NCBI GenBank assembly: GCA_017163975.1
Contig: JAFFSR010000397.1
Location: 432,501 to 496,500 of the forward strand
Origin: Anastatus disparis
Taxonomy: Eukaryota > Arthropoda > Insecta > Hymenoptera > Eupelmidae
Length of the DNA: 64,000 nt
Direction: 5' to 3'
The translations under genes were made by a program, and so were the position numbers. The notes below the pieces were generated by a model. That model was not told where the DNA came from. It ran no database searches and saw only the letters and a list, made by a program, of their open reading frames with translations. Positions within the stretch are counted from its first letter, which is position 1. Every line of letters starts with the position of its first letter. This document shows, piece by piece, positions 1-10,298 of this stretch.

Positions 1-265
1 CATGGTCATATATTAAGGTCTGGAAATTATAGTTATTACTCAGTTCCCAGTTTTCTGTTTATTCATATTAAATATCGTACTATCTTTGTTTTTCTTATGG
101 AAGTAGAGTAATAAATAGTCACTTGATGGAATAAATTATACGCTTTTTTACTTTCAGCACATGTGTACATGTATTTTTATGTTATGTTTAATGAAATTAT
201 TTTCAATTTTATTCAGCACTCAAAATTAAGTTAAATTAATTAATCCTTATTCACTTAAAATTAGT

Positions 266-325
266 CATTTATACATAATAATATAATAAAAGAAAATTCA
301 ACCAAGCGACGTTAGGAGCGAAAAA
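266..325. repeat. 60 bp direct repeat, copy 1
   Basis: This stretch matches 1443-1503 at roughly 90% by eye; both contain the words 'ttatacataataatataat' and 'gcgacgttaggagcg'. The second copy runs into the start of the Helitron helicase fragment at 1469, so copy 1 is probably a short piece of the same Helitron coding sequence (the helicase begins with a matching Q-P-S-D-V-R-S stretch). Bases 1-265 hold nothing I can name. Confidence 0.6.
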
Positions 326-427
326 CTTCAATATAATTAATACCTATTAACGTAAAACCCATTAAATTGTTTAACAATTTTTAACAGTTGATAAATATAA
401 TGTGAATCATATAAAATATATATATAT

Positions 428-693
428 CAATTGAAGGGTATAGCTGCAAAAGTAGTTATCTCCAAAAAAATTTTTTCCAAGAAATAACATTTTCTGCTGT
501 ACTTATACTTAAAAGACAGTGTATTTTGCAATACACCATATTTTTTTCATTTCATAAAAAAAGACTATACCTATATTTTGGTCCCATATGATTTTTTCAT
601 GATAAATTTTAATGTTCTGTATACGAAAATGCAATAAAAATGAATTCGGAAAAAATGGAGATAGCCACCTTTGCAGCTACACGCTTCAATTTT
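428..693. mobile_element. Small inverted-repeat element (MITE-like)
   Basis: The two ends are imperfect inverted repeats of about 50 bp: the left end reads AATTGAAGGGTATAGCTGCA and the right end is its near reverse complement, ending near 691. The interior is AT-rich and non-coding. No clear target duplication is visible, so the superfamily cannot be given. Confidence 0.6.
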
Positions 694-1442
694 AAATTAC
701 TAATAATTAATTTAAAACTCAAAAGTAACTATTTTAAAACGGAATGTGGAAGATAAACATGTATCGTTTTATTCCTTAAATAGCACGAATTATAATATTA
801 ATTATTAGTAATTTTAAAGTGTTATATATTATATAAATAATTCTATATTTAATAATTTTTAATTTTAGTAACAGGAAAAGCCGCACGAAAAGAAATTAAT
901 AATCACATTTTCTGCGAAATATTGCCCTTGAATCGAGTAGGTGAAATATCAGTTTTAGTACCAAAATAAAGACACTAAGCATTGCAAATTTATGCTCTTA
1001 CTTCATAATATAATAGTACCAATATTGGCCCCTAAAATTCAAGCTATATTACTAATTGAAATTATATCGTCACTCTTTTTTCAAATACCTTAGTACATAA
1101 TTTAGATATACTAGATTGAGAATCTATTTTAACAATACTTTCCTTTCTTCGTGCAATTGTTAGTTCTAGTAAATGTCAAATACTGTTTTCGATTATTTCA
1201 TGGTTCGTGATTGAAACATTGATTAAAAAGAATGAATTCCTATCATATTTTTTCATTGATTCAAATGCAATTTAGTAGAACAAATTCTTAATTCATCATG
1301 ATATAATTTGTATTTAAACAATTTTTATGCACATTGTAACTTTAATTAATCTTTTTTATAAAAATATAAAAATTTAATTTAGTACAAAACTACAATATCA
1401 AAATTCATAAGTTGTGGCAATCCTTTTTTATTTTAAAATTAG
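694..1442. other. AT-rich stretch without recognised features
   Basis: About 750 bases of AT-rich sequence. I see no open frame of useful length, no RNA gene and no repeat structure here. Confidence 0.5.
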
Positions 1443-1468
1443 ATAATTTATACATAATAATATAATAT

Positions 1469-2230
1469 ATGAAAATTCAACCGAGCGACGTTAGGAGCGA
1501 GGTATTTTCTGCTAGTTTTAATATTAACGATGAAATTAAAAATTATGATAATTCAAGGTATGTAAGTCCAATGGAGGTTGCTTGGAGAATCGAAGAATTG
1601 CAATTAATCGGGCACTCTCATACAGTTGAATGTTTAGCTGTCCATTTAGAGAATCAACAAAATATACTATTTTATAAAAATGATTTTCAAAAAGCAATAA
1701 AAAAGTGTAAGACAACTTTAATTTCTTGGTTTGAATTGAATAAGAATGGTGAAAATGCTGAGACACATTTATATGCGAATATACCAGAATATTATTATTA
1801 CTTAAATAAAAAAGAATGGGTTCTGAGAAAAAAATATTCAAACTGTATTGGAAGACTTTTAAACATTAGTTCTAAGGATATTGAACGGTTTTATTTAAAA
1901 CTTATTCTACACAGGGTAAGAGGAGCAACTTGTTATAATGATTTACTGACACATGAAGGAATAAAATATGATTCTGTTAGAGAAACAGCTATAGCGATGG
2001 GATTAGTAGAATGTGATAAAGAAATTTACAAAATTTTTGATGAAGCTTGTCATATAACGATGCCAAAACTGTTAAGAAAAAATTTTGCGTGTTATATACT
2101 TACTGTTAATAATTGTTGTTTAGCATTAAATATTTGGGAAAAATATAAAAAATATTTCAATGAAGGATATTTAAATGATAACGAAAATAGAGCTTTAAAT
2201 GAAATTAATAAAACGAAATTTTATGTTTAA
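1469..2230 (+). pseudogene. Helitron Rep/helicase fragment (linker before PIF1-like helicase)
   Basis: The 253-codon open frame matches the part of Helitron transposase proteins that lies between the Rep nuclease and the PIF1-like helicase. Diagnostic pieces visible are N-Y-D-N-S-R-Y near residue 25, S-P-x-E-x-A-W-R near 34, a W-F-x-L-N near 88, Y-A-N-I-P-E-Y-Y near 103, E-R-F-Y-L-K-L-I-L near 138 and H-R-V-R-G-A-T near 147. A full Helitron protein is well over 1,000 residues; neither the Rep HUH motif nor the Walker A loop is present, so this is a fragment. The frame is free of stops across the whole length, unlike the Helitron pieces at 43.9-46.2 kb. The ATG at 1469 lies inside conserved family sequence, so it is probably not the native start. 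Confidence 0.8.
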
Positions 2231-2254
2231 TTAATATGATATACTACTTCTGAT

Positions 2255-3320
2255 ACCTAGGAACTATGGAACGTGGAACAAAGATGGAAAAGTCCATTTG
2301 TTTTCATGTTTTTCTGTATTTCTTTGAACCGTATATAAAAAAATTAGATTGGAAAAGAAATTAAATGAGTCTCTATAGAGACATATATGTTTAGCAGAAG
2401 TATTATGTACTACTTCTTATTTTAGGAAACGATGGAACGTGGAACGAATATAAAAAAATCCATTTCGTTCACGTATCTCTTCATTTCTTTCAACCGTGAA
2501 TAAAAAAGAAACATTAGAATTAAAGAAACAATACATCTACATGTTCGATATGAATGTTAGGTAATGCTTCTGATTCTTAGGAACAGCAAAATGCTAGATT
2601 AAAATAAAAAAATCTATTTTTTTAACGTCCCTCTTTATTTTATCAAAGCATGAATAATTAAATGACATTAAAATAAAAGATACAATACATCTATATGTTT
2701 GGTAGAAATGTTATGTATTAATATGATCCATGGAATGTAGAATTAAAATAGGAAAATTCATTTTTTCTAAGAAACTAACGTTAGAATAAAATATACAATA
2801 CACTTATATTTTTGGCATGATTGTTATCTACTGCCTCTGATCCTTCGGAATGGCGAAACGTAGAATTGAAATATAAAAATCCATTTTTTTAACGTTCCTT
2901 TTGATTTCTTCAAACCGTGAATAAAAAAATTACATTTAAATTAAAGATACAATACTTTTATATGTTTGGTAGAGATGTTATGTACTACTTCTGATCTTTG
3001 GAAACGCTCGAATGTTGAATTTAAATAGAAATATACACTGTCTGAACGATGCTCTTCATTTTTTTTAAACCATGAATAAAAAAATGACATTAGACTTAAA
3101 GATACAATACATCTATGTTTGATAGAAATATTGGGTCCTACTTATGATTCTTTGGAACCGTGGAATTCAGAATTAAAACATGAAATTGTATTCTTTTCAT
3201 ATTTTTTCATTTTTCTAAACCAGAACTCCAAATCTCATTGTTCTCTATTCCTCATCAGTGTAGATATACTTGGTAAAGAACACGGAACAATGAAATTTAT
3301 AGATCTGCGTGTTGAGATCT
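2255..3320. repeat. Degenerate tandem repeat, ~150 bp unit, about 7 copies
   Basis: A unit containing 'ggaac(g)nnnaacgtggaac', then 'tccatt', 'caaaccgtgaataaaaaa', 'aaagatacaatac' and 'tatgtttggtagaaatgttatgtactacttctga' recurs at about 2265, 2425, 2580, 2730, 2845, 2995 and 3160. Copies are strongly diverged with small indels. A 67-codon open frame at 3119-3322 falls inside this repeat and is not taken as a gene. Confidence 0.65.
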
Positions 3321-3818
3321 AAGTGCTGAGTGTTAAGTATCGACTATAAATTCGAACCCATGGCTCAAATTCATAGATCCATTTAAAGTACCGATTGTTA
3401 CTCGATCCTCATTTTGTTTTGGTCTTTCTTATGATAAGAATAAAAAACAGATAATACAATTATTACTTGAGTTGTATTTATAAATTAGAACGTAAGACCT
3501 GTATATATGACTATAGTTTAAATTCTAATAAGCTTCTGCGGTATTCTTTGTAAACAATACAAAAGATTATATGTATAATAGTTATCAGAAAATAGTTATT
3601 AAATAGTTATTATAGTGATGAAACGCCTCTTTTTAAAAAAGTAAATGATAATATAACCTTCATTATTTATATGAACTTTTCATAAAAATACAAGGTATAA
3701 AATATTTGTTTATAATGAAGCTTAATTATAGATATTTTAGTTCTAACTCAAACTTATACCTACTTTTCTGTTCTTGTAATTTTGGGCATATTAATATTTA
3801 TTTTCAGAAGTTCATCTT

Positions 3819-3861
<43 letters not shown>

Positions 3862-4263
3862 CTCTGCAAAATCAACAATTATTTGAAATTCATCATGCTA
3901 AATTGTCCTTTAACGGGATTTTGTAGTTGTTGGAATCGATTTTTGCTTTTTTTATCTTACTGATATCTTTTTAAATTCACTATTTGGACAAATATAATGA
4001 CTTGTCCGCGCTAAAACTATATTAATATAATAATTTTTGTTAAATTAAAAAATCATTTAAGCTTGTTATTTTTTATTAACTTTGAATGAAAATTAGATAT
4101 CAAGCTCGATGAACTTAACCTCAAAATAGTATACATCAAAAGTTTGTTTATAACTTTTTATGTATAGTCTATTTTGGCAAATTTCTTGACTTGTCCGCGC
4201 TAAGGATTAATCTTAGAAACTTTCTTACTGAAGAGAAAGAATTTGATTTGACGCACTGTTTAC
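3321..4263. other. AT-rich spacer with a (TA)n run and a short direct repeat
   Basis: The stretch holds a TA microsatellite at about 3825-3857 and a direct repeat of the word GACTTGTCCGCGCTAA at about 4000 and 4190, each preceded by similar sequence (about 190 bp apart). Near 3340 it carries 'cgactataaattcgaaccca', a word of a dispersed repeat seen again at 19.5-19.9 kb and 53.0 kb. No gene is supported. Confidence 0.5.
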
Positions 4264-5069
4264 TTATAACCTTTGAATAAAAATATTATTAGGAGGAGCA
4301 GAACTACGATATCCTCTTAACGTTCTGGTGTGCATCGATTGTTTTGATGCAATAAATGCAAGTGAAAGGAGTTCTTTCACCTTTTTACAAAAATATGTTA
4401 CAAATTCAGACGTTTCCTTGATTAATGTTTCTAAAGTTGTTTGAGTATTATTAATCCACTGCTTGAAAGAAATTGAGGTGATATCATTGTCTTCAAAAAC
4501 TTTAGATAATAAATTCTCTTGGTTAATAGATCCTAGACATTTCTCGCAGTTATTAAAATAACATAAATCAGATGCTGATTTACATATTAAAAAATTAAAA
4601 AAATCTGTATATGGAGTTATTTTCTGTTCTTCATTTTTTGTTAAATTAGCTAAACGACAATCCGGAAAAAAATAAGCTATTAAAGAAGAATTACTATTAT
4701 TTACATTAAGATGCATGCTCACAATAAATAAAAATACCTAAAATTAAATACCTAAAAACAATTTTACATTTTGCTGATACGGACAGACACACACGCTGTG
4801 AGTCCCACTGCTTCCTGCTAACACACAGTTTTTAGGACGCATCATTGTAAATTTTATGAAACAAATTTTATTTTCTGGAAACTCTAATTTATAGAGTTCG
4901 TACAATTCTTTTAGATTCAACAGAATCAGTCGTTTTTGAAGCTTTTCTTTCATTCCATCACTAGTTCTTACACATATTGTATCTTTCATACCAGGCATAG
5001 TCCAATTTACATCATCTCTCAAATAAAAGTCCTTAACTGTAGCGATCATTTCACGAGATATAGATTTAC
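4264..5069 (-). pseudogene. Unrecognised conserved insect gene family, 3' exons
   Basis: Two minus-strand open segments belong together: 4752-5069 and 4264-4722. The first starts after a good acceptor (TTTAG before position 5069) and continues the reading phase left by the donor at 5497, so it is a downstream exon of the segment at 5498-5776. It contains a motif with M-x-R-P-K-N-C-V-L-A-G-S-S-G-T-H-S-V-C-V-C and Q-N-V-K-L, which I recall from multi-copy proteins of unknown function in insects and cnidarians, often near transposable elements. The next segment has C-Y-F-N-N-C-E-K-C near its middle. The two are separated by only about 30 bp, too short for a normal intron, which suggests a deletion or frame break. 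Function unknown; possibly a transposon-borne gene. Confidence 0.5.
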
Positions 5070-5497
5070 CTAAACAGTAAATATTTCATGCAAAATACAA
5101 TATTTATGATAGTATTTATTATAAAGAACTTTTATTTGTTTAACATTTTAATATCAGTTTAGTTAACATAGCTAATTTGATTTTAAATACGTTAAAATAT
5201 TTCATTGTAAATAGTAAAAACCAAAATAATGTGAATATTATTAATATACTATTAGTACGTGTGTTATATTATTTCTAAAGTATAATATAGAATATTTCAA
5301 ATGTCAATATAAGGTAATGTTTAATTGAACATTTTTATTAAAACACAATAACCTAAAATATATGAAAACTAAACAGATTCCAGAAAATAGAGATAAACAA
5401 TTTTTTTTATATTTTGTATATGCTTCTCTCGTCATGAAATTATTCTATATTTATAAATTAAAATATTTTCAAGAATTGAAATTACTAAAATGCCAAC
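5070..5497. other. Intron-like AT-rich stretch between the two exons
   Basis: The region between the exon ending at 5498 and the exon starting at 5069 (minus strand) begins GTTGGC and ends TTTAG, so it fits a 428 bp intron. The part near 5370-5497 is homologous to 16,665-16,812, the intron start of the paralogous exon. Confidence 0.5.
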
Positions 5498-5776
5498 CTT
5501 TTTTGAGATAAGGTGATGACAAAATATCCTTGTCTTGCATAAGATCACGAGCATATTTAATCATATGATCAATAGCATGAAAATATTGTTTTATATCAGT
5601 ATGACTCCATGCGCTTGGCAAAATTGTTAACATTTTTATTTTCTTATCTTTGGGGCTTGATGGATCATGAAAAATTAATTTTAAATTATTCAATAATTCA
5701 ATGGAATCATTGATAATATGTGATGGTAAAGCAATTGCTGCACAAGAATCATCCACCTCAAGTTCATCTAAAATAT
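5498..5776 (-). pseudogene. Conserved-family exon, truncated copy
   Basis: The minus-strand frame encodes D-D-S-C-A-A-I-A-L-P, then N-D-S-I-E-L-L-N-N-L, a W-S-H-T-D-I-K-Q-Y-F stretch and D-I-L-S-S-P-Y. It is about 80-85% identical at DNA level to 16,813-17,105, so it is a diverged duplicate of that exon. A GT donor lies at 5496-5497 and keeps phase with the exon at 5069. The 5' side ends abruptly at 5777 where GC-richer LTR-like sequence starts, so this copy is truncated. The product is unknown. Confidence 0.55.
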
Positions 5777-5973
5777 TGTTACGTCGGGGAATTAACCCTT
5801 TCGCAACATAGGTATAACGGCGTTGTTTACCGGGCGCGTATCTTATTGGTAAGGTTCGTTTTATCGGGATGGATAAAGTGAAGGTTATTTATTAATAAAC
5901 TGGAGAGCACTGGCCTTCGCGTTTCCTGAAGGGACGATTCGGCCTGTGAAACTACCTAAAGTTTTAGATAGTA
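5777..5973 (-). repeat. Possible LTR (tentative)
   Basis: The block starts TGTTACGTCGGGG and the first matching inverted end is AGTAACA at about 5973, giving a ~197 bp unit bounded by TG...CA. It is clearly GC-richer than its surroundings. It could be the 3' LTR of the minus-strand gypsy element whose env ends at 8585, but there is a 2.6 kb gap and no second copy of this LTR in the window, so the assignment is weak. Confidence 0.3.
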
Positions 5974-8584
5974 ACACGGAATGCTTATTTTTTTAATCGC
6001 GACAGGACTCAATAGAATGGAACCAACAATGTTGATTTCCTAAACTATTGATGCCAGAACTCAACAATGTTGATGGCCTATTGGCGTGCAATTTTATGTC
6101 TTTTTTATTTTTTTGTTGGTTTTAAAAATATATGTAAAAAAATAAAAAAAAATGAAATAACAATAAATTAAATTGTATACAATATATAAAATTAATTAAA
6201 AGAATATGAAAAGGATTCTAAGTTTTAATAAAACAAATAAAGAAAAAGAATAATATTATTATAATTTTTTATTATATTTAATTAGAATTTTAAAAATAAT
6301 AATACAATTATGATTTATTTTAAAATTGAAATATTTTAGAAGAAAGTTACAAAAATAAAAATAGAGAAAAGAAAGAAAAATTTACTTACTCCTGGTGAGA
6401 GAGAGAGACTGCTTTGAAATGATGTTCTGGAAGCAACTAAGAGATTCTGAGGATGAGAGAGATTGCTTAAAAATTGAAATGATGTTCTGGAAGCAACTTT
6501 CTGTCAAGAGGTTCTGGAGACAGCTAAGAGATTCTGAAGTGACTGTCTGTTAAGAGGTTCTGAAAACAAGTGTCTAATACTGCAGCTCCTCTGCATGAGC
6601 TGGACTTGCAGTTTTTGGATTTTTGAAGTGGGAGTAGTTTGGGCCATCCCTTGTAGGATTAAAAGTCCGAAAAGTTTGAGTAGTGGTAGAGTGGGTGGGG
6701 TTGAAAAGGGTGCTCAATCCAGAAAATTCAGTTTTTCGCTAAAAAGGGGCGGTCTATTTGACAAGAAATTTGAAAAATTAGAGTTGAAAATTACCCATAA
6801 CGAAAAACTTTCGAAAACTACCGTTGAGTGTCTCTAGGAGTTGATCTTTTCTCTCTCTCTCTCCAAGAAGTTAGCATCTCTTTTTACAAAATGTGTTTGA
6901 AATAAAAAATATAAAATGTTATTAATCTTAAGAAATAATATTAATTACTAATAATAATAAAATTACTAATTAACGCACGCATTGTTTACAATAGTAAAAA
7001 AAAAAGAAATAGAAAAATCGTAAAAATATAAGAAAATAATTATCCAAAATATATATATTGTCGAGTTTAATTTGTTCAAATGATTTTAATTATTATAAAA
7101 AAAATTAATACAAAGAAAATCTTAATTAATTATAATTATTAAAGGTCAAGTACGCACGCAAATATAAAGAATATAAAATATAAAAGATTTTAAAATATAA
7201 AAAACATAAAAAATATAATAAACGTAACTTAATTAATAAAAGAAAATAAAGGTAAAATAAACAAAGTAATATTATTATCTTATAACTAATATATAAAGAA
7301 AAAGAAATCACTTAAAAGAATAAAAGACGGTATGACGCTTGATTTGCGCGTCATATTTTAAAATTACAAATTGAGACGGCGTCGGGACGCTTAGCTTAAA
7401 AAATCTAGTTGTACATCTTTGAATTGTTAGATAAAAATAGTAATGTAAAAAAAAGTATTTTTACTTAAAGATATGCAGTGTAATTTGTATAAAGTGAAAA
7501 TATTAAAATTAAAATATAAGTTTATTGAAAAATGTAAAATAGAAAAATATTAAAACATAAATATATATCATGATTAAAATTAAGTTTATAAAGTTATATT
7601 GCAAACTTTTATAAAAGATATAATAAAACATTAGTTGGAAATTGCAATATGACTTTATATTAAAACGCATAAAATTAAAATTAGAAATTTACGTAAAAAA
7701 TCTTAAAACTAATATTTTATCCTAATAATAAGAGAACATAGTACTTAAAAATAAAGTTCTTTTTTTTTTGTTTCTTTTTAAAATAAATTTTTCATTTATT
7801 AAATCTATTCATCCATCCTGCTTATATTAAAAGGTTTGTGGGTTTTATTTATTTAAAAAAAAATTGAAAAACATTAATTTGTTTATAATCACTGTTGCAA
7901 AACCAACTGTAAAATAGCATAAGCCATTAAAAAGCGATAGACAGTTAGTTTGGCAACAATAAACCTTTAGTTGAATATTTAATGAAATTATCATGTACAT
8001 AATTACTGTTGAAAACTCAATCATAAAATAGTATGAGCTATTAAAAAGCGTGATATAATTGAATTCGCAACAACAATCATATTGTTGAATAAAATAATGA
8101 ATTTATAGTATATAATTATTGTTGAATAAAATATTGAAATTATAGGACATAATTACTGTTGAAAATTCAATCATAAAATAGCATGAGCTATTAAAAAGCG
8201 TGATATAATTGAATTCGCAACAATAATCATATTGTTGAGTAAAACATTTATTGCAAAAAGCAAAAGTAATATTTTAAGAAAATAATATTTAGTAATAGAA
8301 ATAACGGTTTCTAACATTAAGGGAAAGTACCTTAATATCACTTTTATGATGTTTGTACATCTGTTAAGGATTTAGTAATTCTGAATTTCCAAGTTTTCTC
8401 TGAAACAACAAACCCTCATAAAAAAAAGGTAAATGGAAAGTTTTGAGGCGGCCGATAATGTATGAAAATATGAAACTCGAATCTATCGGTATGTAAAGAG
8501 AGATAAAATACGTGTATAAAAAAAAATTTAGGTATACGAGAAAGTTGAAAATAAAAAATTTTTTTTTTGATTCCATAGTCTAGT
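5974..8584. other. AT-rich non-coding stretch downstream of env
   Basis: This 2.6 kb has no believable gene. It holds a GA-rich run near 6400, a short tandem duplication with 'gaaatgatgttctggaagcaact' at 6416 and 6475, a TC-rich run at 6850, and very AT-rich sequence to 7,870. If the element at 8.6-16.7 kb is intact on this side, this would be its 3' untranslated part, but the length is unusual. Confidence 0.4.
7890..8250. repeat. Tandem repeat, ~145 bp period, 3 copies
   Basis: The words 'aaaactcaatcataaaatagtatgagctattaaaaagcgtgatataattgaattcgcaacaa' (shown here only to locate it; positions 8010-8075) recur almost unchanged at about 8160-8225, with an older copy at about 7895-7960. Each ends in a small hairpin built from CAACAAT...ATTGTTG. 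Confidence 0.7.
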
Positions 8585-10201
8585 TCAAGCTGATTTAGCG
8601 ATCTTTTTAATAGTTTCTTCATTTAATAGCTTCATGATCGTACCGTCACCATCTGTTATTTGGTGGCCGTGCATCTCCCTTGCTATCTCGTTGAGTAGAG
8701 CTGGTCTTTCTACCGGGAACATTATTCTTTCCCTTAACTCATTAAGATCTTGGTCTGTATATATTCCACTGGTGGCAAGATCCGCTGGATTGATATACTT
8801 CCAGGTAGGTTTGGTATTTGGCTTAAGAGTAACTGGGGAAAGTGCTTCGGTAGGCCTCGGTAAGATCTTATACCAGGTTTCTCCAAGATAATAATATGCT
8901 GGTAACAACGCATTGCAGGCAGTTTTAGTGCCTTTCTTTTTCAGAATGTGCGTTCTTGGTGTTATAAAATGAGTGTCGGTTTTCCAAGACACTTGAAGTT
9001 CAGCGTAGCATGCAGTACCATGTTCTAGCTTGACTTCAACAGGGATGCATTTCACAATATGCACCACCTCTCCAGCCACCACAGCCATGAATCCGGGTCC
9101 TTTCATGAGATTGAACGCGAATTCATCTGGGGCCTGAGTTGCTATAGTTAGGGCATTCTTTAAAGTTTGTCTCTCTATGTTACATTTCTGATATATTACG
9201 TCCCGATAGAGATTCTTTATTTGAGTTCTTATATGGCTCTCCACATAGACAAACTTGGAGTTCATATACGCGAAAATATCTAAGTTAGAAACTGACTGTT
9301 TTGTAGCGGACGCGAAAGTTTCTCCACGATTTGTCTCAAATATAAGCAGTTTTGGATGTTCTGTACGCGTAACGGTATAACCACAAATATTTAACTTATT
9401 CTTAGATGTTAATGCAAAAGTTATGTCTTGTGCAGTGAGAGAATATACTGTTTGGAATTCTCCCATTTCATCATCAGATATTTTGTTGGCGAATCCTTCA
9501 TATAGGACGCCATATTTATTAAATTCGCAATTATCCAATGGGAGTGGGTTCCAAAAGGTATATCCTCCCTCTATATCGATACAATTGCCGTCTCCTAAAC
9601 GACATGTGGTACCGGTTCTAAGATGTATCGCATTCTTATCTAACGCTATCCTGGCGGTGTAATCATACAAGGAGATTTTCACTGTACCTTGTACGACCAC
9701 ATTCGTCCAGGTTCCATAAGGATCAGAATAAGTTGCTCCGGTACATTCTTCTGAATCGGACAACTTTCCAGCAAAATTTACTCCGTGAGTAACGCTATTG
9801 TTATGACGTAATCCATGGATAACATGCGTATCAGTGATTTTCAATGTGCCTGTCATGTGGGCATCTTTGCAAGCTTGCTGACTTATGTCTTTAATATACT
9901 CATTTTGTCCGTTGTTGACTATCGATATGTGTGAAAACATTCCACACAAATAGACAGTTCTCTTTATTTCAACTTTACACTGATATACATGCGTATCCAT
10001 GTACTCGTTTATTTGCAATAATTGTATATATTTCTTCGTGATTTAAACGGTTTCTCCAGGTATTCGACACTCTCCGACGTCTGATAGAGACAACGTGGTT
10101 ACGTTTAAATAGCGAGAACCACAATCATAACCGACCATACTTTGCGCGATGTTGACGCAATAGATCATCATTATAGAAACCGTTAAAATCATGATCTTCA
10201 T
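8585..10201 (-). pseudogene. Envelope-like glycoprotein gene, broken
   Basis: The frame starts with an ATG at 10,201 followed by a hydrophobic, signal-peptide-like stretch of about 20 residues, then a cysteine-containing N-terminus. An in-frame TAA at 10,043-10,045 interrupts it at codon 53; the frame then stays open for about 480 codons to 8,585. The open part is cysteine-rich and soluble-looking, and no transmembrane anchor is visible before the stop, so the C-terminus may also be cut short. By impression the pattern resembles the glycoproteins of chuvirus-like negative-strand RNA viruses that insect LTR elements have captured; I could not confirm this, and baculovirus F-type envelope proteins of classical errantiviruses are the alternative. 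Position directly downstream of pol supports an env role. Confidence 0.6.
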
Positions 10202-10298
10202 GGCGTCTTCAATTTGGTATTACGTATGTGATGCTATTTATTTTTCTTTAGGTTTTTCTTTCTTTCTCCTGGAACAAAAAGAAAAAGAAAACGTTAAT

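Noticed and set aside
5777..8584. A complete 3' LTR and untranslated region of the env-bearing gypsy element
   Set aside because: Only one LTR-like block exists, its boundaries are ambiguous and there is no polypurine tract that I can defend; kept only as a low-confidence feature.
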